Shown here one piece after another: positions 17,451-25,861 of a DNA stretch of 64,000 nucleotides; position 1 is the first letter of the stretch; every line of letters starts with the position of its first letter. The notes under the pieces were generated by a model. That model saw only the letters and a list, made by a program, of their open reading frames with translations, was not told the DNA's origin and searched no databases. Source of the stretch: Bacillus sp. RO3 (lineage in GTDB: Bacteria > Bacillota > Bacilli > Bacillales > Bacillaceae_B); contig NZ_JAAXCV010000027.1 in assembly GCF_012911895.1 (NCBI RefSeq), positions 175,617-239,616 on the forward strand, in the 5' to 3' direction. The translations under genes were made by a program, and so were the position numbers.

Positions 17451-18953
17451 TTAAAAACCGATCAATGTCGCCGTAATCACAAAGATCGATGACAGAACGA
17501 ATAGAATGAGCATGAATTTCATAATGAATTTAGCCCATATCCCCCAATCGAGTCGGGCTGCTCCAAGTGTGCCCAGTAAGGCGGCGGAAGTCGGAACGAG
17601 GATATTGGTTAATCCATCCCCCAATTGGAAAGCAAGGACTGCTACTTGACGTGACACTCCGGCGATATCTGCAAGTGGAGCCATCAAAGGCATTGTTAAA
17701 GCGGCTTGACCTGATCCGGATACTACAAAGAAATTGAATACAGACTGGAATATATACATACACCAGGCAGAAATAGCTTCGGGAAAATCTCCAACCACCT
17801 GTCCTGCACCATATAACATCGTATTTAATACAGACGGTGCGTCAGGTGAATCCCCGCCTAGGATAATGACGATTCCTTTTGCCATCCCTACAACTAATGC
17901 AGCCGGCAATAAATCCTTTGCTCCTTCGATGAAACCTTCTGCTATATCATCCCAACACATTCCATTCAATTTAAACAGAACGCCAATGATCCCTGCGACC
18001 AACCCGATTGTAAAGAATTGGCTGGCAATCTCAGGAATATAGTAGGCATGTTCCACTACTCCCCAAATGATCCAGGCAATACCTGCTGCAACCGTTAAAA
18101 TGACAAGTGAATGACCCAAAGTGAATTTGGTATTCAAGTCCTGCACTTTTCCTTCTTTACGGAAATATTCATCAGAAGCGTAAGAAAGACTTCGTTTCGG
18201 TTCTTTCCTGATTGCCTGGGCATATCTCCATGTATAAATGATGCCCACTAGTGTAAAGACAATCCACATGACAATGCGGAAGCCTGCTCCTGAAAGAACC
18301 GGTACACCTGAAACACCTTGGGCAATAGCCACTCCGAATGGATTCATCCAGGATGTGGCGAAACCGATTTGGGTGGCCACGTAGGTGATCATGATCCCTG
18401 TTATGGCATCATATCCGATCGCAATCATGATGGGGACGAGAATCATGGCGAAGGCGATGGCCTCTTCCCCCATCCCGAACACCGCTCCACCTAAAGAGAA
18501 AAGGAAGAACATAATGGGAATGATCAGGGATTCCTTTCCTTTGGTCCTTTCAATCACCTTTAGGATTCCTTCTTCGATGGCCCTGGTCTTCATGATAATA
18601 CCAAATGCCCCGCCAATGATTAAGATAAAGGCTACCACACCAACAGCTGATCCCCATTTATCCCCCGATACCAGACCTTCAAACACATAATTAAGGAATC
18701 CTATACCGCCACCCGGTTCGAAAAGTCCTGTTCCTTCTCTAACCAGATTTCCATCATCGTCCTTTACATAACTGAATGAATCAGGATTCAAAACCGTTTT
18801 GGTTTGTTCTTCTCCATCTTTCATGAAAGTGATTTCTTCTGTCGTGAATTGCCCTTTCGGAACGACATACGTTAATAGTGCTGCTGCAAGTACAACAAAG
18901 AAAACAATAATAAATGTATGCGGTACTTTCCAGGCCTTTTGTTCTCTCTCCAT
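17451..18953 (-). CDS. yfcC: YfcC family membrane transporter (C4-dicarboxylate/amino-acid type)
   Basis: A 500-residue carrier with about 11-12 hydrophobic segments and a hydrophilic loop near 45-75, of the YfcC/DcuC/AbgT-related group of putative amino-acid or peptide antiporters. Conserved segments include GMGEEAIAFAMILVP (about 160-174) and VSGSGQAALTMPLMAPLADI (about 390-409). The ATG at 18953 behind GGGGGGAAAG is fixed by the sigma-54 promoter at 18994-19010; a longer frame to 19034 would cross that promoter. It is co-transcribed with iadA, so a substrate linked to isoaspartyl peptides or aspartate is plausible. Confidence 0.88.
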   Translation of the reverse strand: MEREQKAWKVPHTFIIVFFVVLAAALLTYVVPKGQFTTEEITFMKDGEEQTKTVLNPDSFSYVKDDDGNLVREGTGLFEPGGGIGFLNYVFEGLVSGDKWGSAVGVVAFILIIGGAFGIIMKTRAIEEGILKVIERTKGKESLIIPIMFFLFSLGGAVFGMGEEAIAFAMILVPIMIAIGYDAITGIMITYVATQIGFATSWMNPFGVAIAQGVSGVPVLSGAGFRIVMWIVFTLVGIIYTWRYAQAIRKEPKRSLSYASDEYFRKEGKVQDLNTKFTLGHSLVILTVAAGIAWIIWGVVEHAYYIPEIASQFFTIGLVAGIIGVLFKLNGMCWDDIAEGFIEGAKDLLPAALVVGMAKGIVIILGGDSPDAPSVLNTMLYGAGQVVGDFPEAISAWCMYIFQSVFNFFVVSGSGQAALTMPLMAPLADIAGVSRQVAVLAFQLGDGLTNILVPTSAALLGTLGAARLDWGIWAKFIMKFMLILFVLSSIFVITATLIGF

Positions 18954-18993
18954 TTCTTTCCCCCCGTTTGTATGATTTACTTCACATAGATAC

Positions 18994-19010
18994 ATGCAAG
19001 TTCCGTGCCA
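18994..19010 (-). promoter_or_regulatory. Sigma-54 promoter of yfcC-iadA
   Basis: On the minus strand the sequence reads TGGCACGGAACTTGCAT, an almost perfect match to the -24/-12 consensus TGGCACG-N4-TTGCW. Transcription would start near 18982, 30 bp ahead of yfcC. Confidence 0.93.
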
Positions 19011-19047
19011 AATTGGAATTATCAGAAAAAACAAACTTCAGGTGCAA

Positions 19048-19084
19048 TAATGGTTATTATCGGTTAGAATACATTTAACCATTA
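19048..19084. promoter_or_regulatory. Candidate enhancer sites for the sigma-54 activator
   Basis: A perfect 9-bp inverted repeat, TAATGGTTA (19048-19056) and TAACCATTA (19076-19084), lies 40-75 bp upstream of the sigma-54 promoter. Further GGTTA/AACCA units occur at 19062-19066, near 19085 and near 19096. The same core forms the palindrome at 21198-21207. Confidence 0.6.
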
Positions 19085-19123
19085 AACCACTCATCAACCA
19101 ATTAATCCATAAGGGGGAGACAT

Positions 19124-21181
19124 ATGAAACGAGAATTAATTTTATTGGCTGGAACAAAGGAAACAGAGAGAGCCCTGAAGGAGCAATTACAATCCGTATT
19201 CGGTGAACTGATCAATATTAACAGCTATGCTTGTGATGAAGGAATACCAACCTATTTCACAGGTGAATTGATTGTTTATTCTTCTGAATTGATTGCACCT
19301 GAAGTGAAGGAATATATTGATTTTGATTCCTGCACAATCATTAAAGCCCGCCGAACCGTGAACTACGAATACATTGATAGAATTTTCGAATTACCACCGG
19401 GGAAGAAGATACTCTATGCGAATGACTTCATTGAAACGGCCCGTGAAGCTGTTTCTACACTCAAGCGTTTGGGAATCGATCATGTTGAGTACATCCCTTA
19501 TGCCCCCCCTGGAGACTACCCTGGACAAATCAATATTGCGATATCACCTGGAGAAACCGCAAGCATTCCTGCTTCCATCCCCGAAAAAATCGATATCGGT
19601 GTACGGCTCATCGACTTGAATACCATCATGAAAATCATCTATCATTTTCAATTATCAGAGCAATTAACCTTTGATATCACCGATCGATACACGAGAAAGA
19701 TTATAGAGCTCAGTCAAAAACTGGGAGCCATCAATCGAAGGGCGAAGACGTTAAATAAATTTTTAAATAAAGTAGTCGATGGTGTAAATGATGGTATCCT
19801 CGCGTTCCAGGAAGACGGTGAAATTACCGTATTCAATGAAGTGCTGGAACGAATGGTGGGAATTACAGCTGCCCATGCGAAAGGAAAAAAACTGAACAGA
19901 GTGTTCAAGAATATTGAGCTCAATCACTTTTTGACTTCCAGTCAGGATGAAGATCAACAATATTTCACTCTTCGTCAGCAGAATGTCATGGTTTATCGAT
20001 TCCGACTGAAGGCTGAAGGAGTGATCGTAGCAACATTTAAAGACCTCGAAGAGTCCATTGAGATGGAAAAGGTCCGAAAACGGGAGCTTCAGCGAAGGGG
20101 CTATATTGCAAAATATACGTTTGACAGTATCCTTGGTAAAAGTGACATCATTCATGAGACAAAAATGATTGCCAAGAAACTGGCTCAGAGCGAGCTGCCC
20201 GTTTTGATTTATGGAGAAACCGGTACGGGGAAAGAGCTGTTTTCCAGCGCAATGCACAACCATTCATCCCGAAAAAACAGTCCTTATCTTGCCGTCAACT
20301 GCAGCGCATTGCCTGAAGACTTATTGGAAAGTGAATTATTCGGTTATGAGGACGGCGCCTTTACCGGAGCCAAAAAGGGAGGAAAAAAGGGACTATTTGA
20401 ACAAGCTGACGGCGGGACCCTCTTTCTTGATGAAATTGGGGATATCAGTCTCAAGCTGCAGGCGAGGCTTCTAAGGGTGCTTCAGGAAATGGAGGTGAGG
20501 AGGATTGGCGGGAACAAAAATATTCCCGTTGATGTCCGGATCATTGCAGCTACGAACAAGGATCTCCAATCCTTAATCAAAGAAGGCACATTTCGGGAAG
20601 ACCTCTATCACCGCCTGAAAGTCCTCTCCTTGCTGCTGCCGAGTCTCCGGGATAGAAGTGAAGATATCCCCCTTCTCATTGAAAACTTTCTTCGAATGGA
20701 GCAACGCAACCTCACCACCATTGACGGGGCTGTGTTAGATGCATTGAGGAAAGCCCCTTGGAGCGGGAATATACGTGAACTGAAGAACACCTTGCTGTAT
20801 ATGATCACTGTCGCAGACCAAAACAGGTTGACGATTCATCAGTTACCTAAAAATGATCATAATCTTAAAGCAAGGGAACATACTAAGGATACCTTTTCCA
20901 TTCCGACCATCTCTCTATCTAAAACCGAGGAGTATGTTAACATCCTTTCGGCATTGATGCAATTCTTAGAAAAAGGAAAGCGGTCAAGCAGACAAAAGAT
21001 CTACTCTGCCCTTGAAAAGAGTTCCACCCCCCTATCCATTCAACAGATCAGAACAAGATTGAACGAACTCAAGGATTTAGGGTATGTACATATCCAGAGG
21101 GGAAGGACAGGGACAGAAATATCCCCTGAAGGAGTGACCTGGTTAAATAATAACATGGAGAAGGTTTTGTCTATTCGTTAA
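19124..21181 (+). CDS. Sigma-54-dependent enhancer-binding activator
   Basis: A 685-residue regulator that should activate the divergent yfcC-iadA operon. It has an N-terminal PrpR_N-like sensor region (about 1-190), a PAS domain (about 215-300, DGVNDGILAFQEDGEITVFN) and a AAA+ domain (about 335-565). That domain shows Walker A GETGTGKE, the sigma-54-contacting GAFTGA loop (in GYEDGAFTGAKKGG) and Walker B GGTLFLDEIGD. The C-terminus (610-685) looks like a winged helix (SIQQIRTRLNELKDLGYVHI) rather than the usual Fis-type HTH. AAGGGGGAGACAT precedes the ATG. The inducer is unknown, perhaps an amino acid or peptide. Confidence 0.92.
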   Translation: MKRELILLAGTKETERALKEQLQSVFGELININSYACDEGIPTYFTGELIVYSSELIAPEVKEYIDFDSCTIIKARRTVNYEYIDRIFELPPGKKILYANDFIETAREAVSTLKRLGIDHVEYIPYAPPGDYPGQINIAISPGETASIPASIPEKIDIGVRLIDLNTIMKIIYHFQLSEQLTFDITDRYTRKIIELSQKLGAINRRAKTLNKFLNKVVDGVNDGILAFQEDGEITVFNEVLERMVGITAAHAKGKKLNRVFKNIELNHFLTSSQDEDQQYFTLRQQNVMVYRFRLKAEGVIVATFKDLEESIEMEKVRKRELQRRGYIAKYTFDSILGKSDIIHETKMIAKKLAQSELPVLIYGETGTGKELFSSAMHNHSSRKNSPYLAVNCSALPEDLLESELFGYEDGAFTGAKKGGKKGLFEQADGGTLFLDEIGDISLKLQARLLRVLQEMEVRRIGGNKNIPVDVRIIAATNKDLQSLIKEGTFREDLYHRLKVLSLLLPSLRDRSEDIPLLIENFLRMEQRNLTTIDGAVLDALRKAPWSGNIRELKNTLLYMITVADQNRLTIHQLPKNDHNLKAREHTKDTFSIPTISLSKTEEYVNILSALMQFLEKGKRSSRQKIYSALEKSSTPLSIQQIRTRLNELKDLGYVHIQRGRTGTEISPEGVTWLNNNMEKVLSIR

Positions 21182-21197
21182 CAGGGTAACGTAGCAT

Positions 21198-21207
21198 TAA
21201 CCGGTTA
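21198..21207. promoter_or_regulatory. TAACCGGTTA palindrome downstream of the activator gene
   Basis: A perfect 10-bp palindrome in the context ATTAACCGGTTAGTAAT. It repeats the TAACC/GGTTA core of the candidate enhancer sites at 19048-19084 and may be another binding site of the activator. Confidence 0.4.
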
Positions 21208-21254
21208 GTAATACAAAGTAACTTTCATTGATACGATAAGTCGAGGTGATTTTC

Positions 21255-21323
21255 ATGGTACGTACGATCTTAATGGTCATTGGAGCGATTGTGGTCATTG
21301 GTTGGATTATCAGTATGCTGTAA
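21255..21323 (+). CDS. Tiny hydrophobic peptide, 22 residues
   Basis: GAGGTGAT (21243-21250) precedes an ATG at the normal distance. The ORF encodes MVRTILMVIGAIVVIGWIISML, one membrane helix after a single basic residue. It is followed 50 bp later by a strong terminator, so it has the full layout of a gene. I do not know the family. It could be a small membrane protein; it could also be chance, given the short length. Confidence 0.5.
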   Translation: MVRTILMVIGAIVVIGWIISML

Positions 21324-21375
21324 TCGACCACTCGTGCAAACACGATTCCCGCCATTATATGAATAGTAGCTAACG

Positions 21376-21411
21376 AAAGAGCAGAACGGTTCTTCCCCCG
21401 TTCTGCTCTTT
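21376..21411 (+). terminator. Intrinsic terminator
   Basis: The arms AAAGAGCAGAACGG and CCGTTCTGCTCTTT enclose a 9-nt loop and TCTT follows. It would end the 22-residue gene and possibly the activator transcript. Confidence 0.88.
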
Positions 21412-21473
21412 CTTCTATTGTAAACACAGTGTATTCTATACTATTTTTAACTCATATGAGAAAAAAACATATT

Positions 21474-21791
21474 TCAAAACAACATTTTATGGGTGTCATG
21501 ATAAGGAAATGATGATGCAGGCGGATCAAACCTTTCCTCCCTATCCCCATATTCCTTCAATGCGTTTATATGTTGAATCACGATTTCACAGGTGTGATCA
21601 TCAGCATTGATTACCTTCAAATGCTGAATGCATTTACGGATCATTGGGTCTATTTCTTCCTGGGAATCTTCCTCGTACAGAGACTGAAGTGACTTTAAAT
21701 ACATATACACAATTTGACGCGTCTTCTCATCTGATTCGATTTCTGTCAATTGATGGATACATTGCCTGATGATCGGATGCATTCTATCCAT
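21474..21791 (-). CDS. Hypothetical protein with internal tandem duplication
   Basis: A 105-residue acidic cytoplasmic protein made of two similar units. Unit one contains HPIIRQCIHQLTEIESDEKT (about 5-24); unit two contains DPMIRKCIQHLKVINADDHT (about 48-67). Both continue with a helix of the type IVxxxLxxL, so the fold is probably two helical hairpins. Each unit keeps one Cys in the same place. AAGGAGAG precedes the ATG. It is a single gene, divergent from the universal stress protein. Family and function not recognised. Confidence 0.75.
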   Translation of the reverse strand: MDRMHPIIRQCIHQLTEIESDEKTRQIVYMYLKSLQSLYEEDSQEEIDPMIRKCIQHLKVINADDHTCEIVIQHINALKEYGDREERFDPPASSFPYHDTHKMLF

Positions 21792-21928
21792 AATCTTTTC
21801 TCTCCTTAGCAGATTGTATTTCCATAATACTTCGAATGAACCTTCCTGTTTTTGGGGATTTTTATAAAAAAGATTAAAAAATAGTTTTTCGGGTAAACAA
21901 ATAGTATTCCAATGTTGAGGTGATCTAG

Positions 21929-22453
21929 ATGTATAAACATATTTTACTAGCTTATGATGAGACAGATGGAAGCAAGAAAGCGTTAGATCATGTGCAGAAA
22001 CTAATAAAAGATTCTATAAATACACACTTAACCGTGCTACATGTTTCAGATGAAAAAGTCGCCAATGAATCCCGTGACAACTATACGCCCACCCATGCGA
22101 TAGCGGATACTTCACCAGGCTTTGACAATAACTATATGGGGAATCTATCAGTCTCACCTGATAACAAAATCCATTCGTCCGGTGTCGAGCGCCAGGAAAT
22201 CAAAACGCCTGCCTCTACACATTCTTTCTTACAAAACGCCAAAGAAAAGCTTTCTACTTACGGAGTCGAGGCTGACTATATTCACCTCTCCGGGTCGGAA
22301 GCGAAAAGAATATGTGAATACGCAAAAGAAATTCAGGCAGATCTTGTAGTGGTTGGAAACAGCGGAAAGTCCGGTATGAAAAAATGGGTACTCGGAAGCG
22401 TCAGTGAAAAAGTCACTCAAAACTGCGAATCAAGCGTTCTGGTTGTTAAATAG
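21929..22453 (+). CDS. Universal stress protein, UspA family
   Basis: A 174-residue single-domain Usp protein. Residues 1-40 (MYKHILLAYDETDGSKKALD) give the first strand and Asp of the ATP site. The C-terminal pattern VVVGNSGKSGMKKWVLGSVSEKV (about 141-163) is the ATP-binding G-x2-G-x9-G-S/T motif, so it probably binds ATP. It carries a longer hydrophilic insertion than usual at about 45-95. TTGAGGTGATCTAG precedes the ATG. It is monocistronic with a strong terminator. Expected to act in survival under starvation or stress. Confidence 0.9.
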   Translation: MYKHILLAYDETDGSKKALDHVQKLIKDSINTHLTVLHVSDEKVANESRDNYTPTHAIADTSPGFDNNYMGNLSVSPDNKIHSSGVERQEIKTPASTHSFLQNAKEKLSTYGVEADYIHLSGSEAKRICEYAKEIQADLVVVGNSGKSGMKKWVLGSVSEKVTQNCESSVLVVK

Positions 22454-22466
22454 ATACCAGAAAGAC

Positions 22467-22499
22467 AGAGGGACGGACCTATTAAAGGTTCGTCCCTCT
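22467..22499. terminator. Terminator with GGACGGACC-type arms
   Basis: AGAGGGACGGACCT pairs with AGGTTCGTCCCTCT around ATTA and is followed by CTTTCTT. The arm sequence recurs in the terminators at 60345-60381 and 61324-61360. Confidence 0.88.
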
Positions 22500-22514
22500 C
22501 TTTCTTCTTGCAAG

Positions 22515-22967
22515 CTATTCACCCATTAATTCATCAAATCGTTTATGGGCGTTTTTTTCGTCAAAGCTGCTATAGATCCGGTAATCGTCGATGTCCAAAA
22601 TTCGAAAGTGTTGACTGAAGAGATTTTGTTGAAGGATGTAGTCTTCACTCTTCTTTACATCTCTCCACCAGACCTTCCCACCTAACGTTTTTTCTTTTCG
22701 ATAATCCATTCCTTCTCTCGCGATTGTTTCGATAATTTCAAGAGGCTCTCCTCCGATACTGGCGGTTAAGGTTTCACTATCTTTAAACAATGCACAAATC
22801 GCTATAACGGCTGTCCAGCTGGCCATGACCCTCCCCTTTTCGATCTGGACAAGGGTTTTTTTGGATAGTCCAATGATATTTGCCATCTTGTCTTGGGTAT
22901 ATCCTGCTTCTGTGCGTATAAGTCGCATTTTATCTGAAATGATTAAAATGATTTCTTCTTTCGTCAT
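22515..22967 (-). CDS. XRE-family transcriptional regulator
   Basis: A 150-residue protein with an N-terminal Cro/C1-type helix-turn-helix (about 10-66: MRLIRTEAGYTQDKMANIIG, then LSKKTLVQIEKG). The C-terminal 80 residues have no domain I recognise. A perfect palindrome at 22993-23006, 26 bp upstream of its start, is probably its own operator. The gene is divergent from the photolyase gene, so it might control that too. The ATG at 22967 has a weak GGTGTGAAT-type ribosome site. Confidence 0.82.
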   Translation of the reverse strand: MTKEEIILIISDKMRLIRTEAGYTQDKMANIIGLSKKTLVQIEKGRVMASWTAVIAICALFKDSETLTASIGGEPLEIIETIAREGMDYRKEKTLGGKVWWRDVKKSEDYILQQNLFSQHFRILDIDDYRIYSSFDEKNAHKRFDELMGE

Positions 22968-22992
22968 CGATTCACACCTTATTTTTCATATA

Positions 22993-23006
22993 GTGTAATA
23001 TTACAC
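22993..23006. promoter_or_regulatory. Palindromic operator GTGTAATATTACAC
   Basis: A perfect 14-bp palindrome lies between the divergent XRE regulator and photolyase genes. Such sites are typical dimer operators; autoregulation by the XRE protein is inferred. Confidence 0.6.
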
Positions 23007-23140
23007 CATTTTTTCCACCATTTCAAGATTGAAATACTCTCACAATTGAGCCCATCCATTTTTTTGTATCAGCACGTCCACTCTACTATACTTTAGGGTA
23101 AGAATGGACAAAACCTACTTTACGGGAGGCAGATTCACTC

Positions 23141-24547
23141 ATGACAAAACGTATCATTGTCCTTATACGCGAGGATCTTCGAATTCACGATCATCCCGCT
23201 CTCTATAAAGCTTCTCAAGAAGGAAGCGTGATTCCTTTATATATCCTGGATGAACAAACTTCCCAGTTCCCAATTGGAGAAGCGAAAAAGTGGTGGCTAC
23301 ATCAGAATTTATCATCGTTTCAAGCATCTCTCCACTCAGTAAATGGACGATTGTGGCTGGATAAAGGCAAAGTGGAAGAGGTTCTTCCACAATGGGTAAG
23401 TAACACCAAAGCACAAGCCGTATACTGGAATCGTGTATACGACCCGGACGTGTATGAAAGGGATTTATCATTAGCCCGGGACCTATCCCTTAAAGGTACT
23501 GAGGTACAAACGTTTGAAGGGACATTACTACTTCCCCCATGGAAAATCAAGAAAGAGGACGACACTCCATATAAAGTATACTCGGCCTTTTATCATTCAA
23601 TAAAGAAGGAAGCCATCCCGAAACCAGTACCCTCAGTAAAAACAATGAAAGTCCCAGACATTGGAAATGGACTATCTTTGAAGGATCTCGATCTCATCCC
23701 CCCCACTCCCTGGTACACGATAATGGAAAGCATCTGGGATCCAGGGGAAGAAGCTGCGATTAAGAGGTTTAACACGTTCTTAAAGAAAAGCATCGAGGAC
23801 TATTCTGCTGGAAGAGACTTCCCTGCTGAAGGGCACCATTCAACCTTATCTCCATACTTAGCACTTGGAGTCATCTCTGTGAGAAGCTTGTATCATACAC
23901 TCAAGGAAAGAGAAGATACCATAGAAGTGGAACCCTTCATCAAACAATTAATCTGGAGAGACTTCTCCTACGCCGTATTGCTTCATTTCCCTCAATCCTC
24001 TTCAAAACCCCTTAATGAAAAATTCGAAAATTTCAGTTGGCATCACGATGAAGACCATTGGGAACGATGGATTAAGGGGAAGACGGGCTATCCAATCGTA
24101 GATGCAGGCATGAGGGAATTGTGGGAAACAGGGTTTATGCACAACCGGGTAAGAATGATCGTAGCATCCTTCCTGACCAAACACTTGCTGATTCCATGGC
24201 AGAAGGGGGCCAAATGGTTTCTTGATACACTGATTGATGCAGACCTTGCAAATAATTCAATGGGGTGGCAATGGGTGGCAGGTTCCGGCCTTGATTCATC
24301 TCCCTACTTCCGAATATTCAACCCTACTCTTCAAAGTGAAAAGTTTGATCGAGAAGGGTCTTATATACGGATGTGGATTCCGGAGCTGCGTTCTCTACCC
24401 AGCAAATACATTCACAAGCCTTCAGAAGCCCCAACCCAGGTTCTTGATGAGGCAGGTATCAGGATGGGAGAAAGTTATCCGTATCCAATCGTCGATCACG
24501 CCTCTGCCAGAAAAAGGGCACTTGAACGATATAATGACATCAAATAA
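23141..24547 (+). CDS. phrB: Deoxyribodipyrimidine photolyase (class I)
   Basis: Light-driven repair of cyclobutane pyrimidine dimers, using FADH and an antenna cofactor. The 468-residue protein has an N-terminal Rossmann-like antenna domain (about 1-135, RIIVLIREDLRIHDHPALY) and a C-terminal FAD-binding helical domain. That domain shows GHHSTLSPYLALGVIS near 228-243, the WxR segment IWRDFSYAVL, MHNRVRMIVASFLTKHL and the signature DADLANNSMGWQWVAGSG (about 366-383). CGGGAGGCAG precedes the ATG. It stands alone. With splAB and a SASP in the same window it adds to UV resistance. A cryptochrome-like role is less likely. Confidence 0.94.
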   Translation: MTKRIIVLIREDLRIHDHPALYKASQEGSVIPLYILDEQTSQFPIGEAKKWWLHQNLSSFQASLHSVNGRLWLDKGKVEEVLPQWVSNTKAQAVYWNRVYDPDVYERDLSLARDLSLKGTEVQTFEGTLLLPPWKIKKEDDTPYKVYSAFYHSIKKEAIPKPVPSVKTMKVPDIGNGLSLKDLDLIPPTPWYTIMESIWDPGEEAAIKRFNTFLKKSIEDYSAGRDFPAEGHHSTLSPYLALGVISVRSLYHTLKEREDTIEVEPFIKQLIWRDFSYAVLLHFPQSSSKPLNEKFENFSWHHDEDHWERWIKGKTGYPIVDAGMRELWETGFMHNRVRMIVASFLTKHLLIPWQKGAKWFLDTLIDADLANNSMGWQWVAGSGLDSSPYFRIFNPTLQSEKFDREGSYIRMWIPELRSLPSKYIHKPSEAPTQVLDEAGIRMGESYPYPIVDHASARKRALERYNDIK

Positions 24548-24564
24548 AAAGATTCTGACATGCA

Positions 24565-24600
24565 AAACGAGTCCACGACATCTCTGTCATGGACTCGTTT
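24565..24600. terminator. Intrinsic terminator of phrB
   Basis: AAACGAGTCC and GGACTCGTTT form the outer stem and GACA/TGTC the inner one. It lies between the convergent phrB and symporter genes and can serve both. Confidence 0.88.
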
Positions 24601-24616
24601 CAGTAGTAGGCAAGGA

Positions 24617-25861
24617 TTAAGCCTCTCCTCTTTGTTCCTTGATGGTACGCTTTTTCTCAGATTCAGATACAAATAACGCACAGGCTGCATCCCCTGATAT
24701 ATTGATGGATGTCCTTGCCATATCAAGGAGACGGTCAATCCCTAATATCAACCCAATTCCTTCAACCGGCAGATTCACACTGCTTAATACCATGGCTAGA
24801 AGAATCAGCCCGACACCGGGAACCCCGGCTGTTCCGATACTGGCCAGTACAGCTGTTAACACAACGGTGATCAATTGCTCCAGTGAAAGGTCGACACCAT
24901 ACACTTGAGCGATGAAGATCGTCGCAACCCCTTGCATAATTGCTGTTCCATCCATATTGATGGTAGCGCCTAGGGGCTGAACGAAAGAGCTGATCGATTT
25001 CGATACTCCTAAGCGCTGCTGGGCAACATCCATGGAAATAGGAAGTGTCGCATTACTGCTTGATGTACTGAATCCAACACTCATCGCCGGGCTGAAGTTC
25101 TTAAAGAACCATATTGGATTCTTCCTGGCAAGCAGGAGGATTGTCCCACCATAAGTGACGATAGCATGAATGAGAAGTGCAGCCAACACGACTACAAAAT
25201 AGAGCCACATCGCCTTCAATGCACCGAACCCCTGACTTCCGATGGCAGAAGCAATTAAGCCGAACGTTCCATATGGAGCAAATTTCATCACAAGCGTTAC
25301 AAGATACATCATCAATTCATTACCCTGTTCCACAAGTTTCAATATGCCTTTCGTCTTCTCCCCTAATGCCGTCAAGCCAAATCCGATGAAGATGGCAAAC
25401 GCAATGATTTGAAGCATGTTCCCTTCTGTCATGGCAGTAAGAGGATTCTTCGGAATGATGTTCATGAGAGTTTCCCCTACCGGTGGAGCTTCTTTCGTTT
25501 CAAACCCTTCCGATTGTGCCTTATCGATTCCCTCCACCATGCCAGGATCGATGACATTGGCAAGGGATAATCCGATTACGATGGCAATACAGGTTGTAAC
25601 CAGGAAGAAGACAATGGTTTTCATTCCGATTCTTCCTAATTTCTTCGGATCCCCAAGACCCGCCGATCCAAGAACGATGGATAGGAATACAATCGGCACA
25701 ACAAGCATGCTGATGAGGTTAAGGAAGATCTTCCCTAACGGTGTAAAAAGAAAAGGATCTAATATATCAAATATATCTTTTGCAAAAATATTCAATAATA
25801 ACCCTACGATGGCCCCCAGTATCAGGGCGATGATGATCTTGGTTGTTAAATTAAATTTCAT
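24617..25861 (-). CDS. Dicarboxylate/amino acid:cation symporter (DAACS family)
   Basis: Secondary transporter of glutamate, aspartate or C4-dicarboxylates, 414 residues. It has the elevator-type topology of eight helices and two re-entrant hairpins. Hallmarks are the serine-rich tip SVGFSTSSSNATLP (about 251-264), the NMDGTA sodium-binding motif (about 291-296) and the substrate-binding helix 8 with DRLLDMARTSINISGDA (about 365-381). GGGGAGGTACATCT precedes the ATG. GltT/GltP-type glutamate transport is likely; the exact substrate cannot be decided. Confidence 0.92.
   Translation of the reverse strand: MKFNLTTKIIIALILGAIVGLLLNIFAKDIFDILDPFLFTPLGKIFLNLISMLVVPIVFLSIVLGSAGLGDPKKLGRIGMKTIVFFLVTTCIAIVIGLSLANVIDPGMVEGIDKAQSEGFETKEAPPVGETLMNIIPKNPLTAMTEGNMLQIIAFAIFIGFGLTALGEKTKGILKLVEQGNELMMYLVTLVMKFAPYGTFGLIASAIGSQGFGALKAMWLYFVVVLAALLIHAIVTYGGTILLLARKNPIWFFKNFSPAMSVGFSTSSSNATLPISMDVAQQRLGVSKSISSFVQPLGATINMDGTAIMQGVATIFIAQVYGVDLSLEQLITVVLTAVLASIGTAGVPGVGLILLAMVLSSVNLPVEGIGLILGIDRLLDMARTSINISGDAACALFVSESEKKRTIKEQRGEA

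Noticed and set aside
21197..21427. 76-residue minus-strand ORF
   Set aside because: It covers the terminator and the antisense of the 22-residue gene; no ribosome site.
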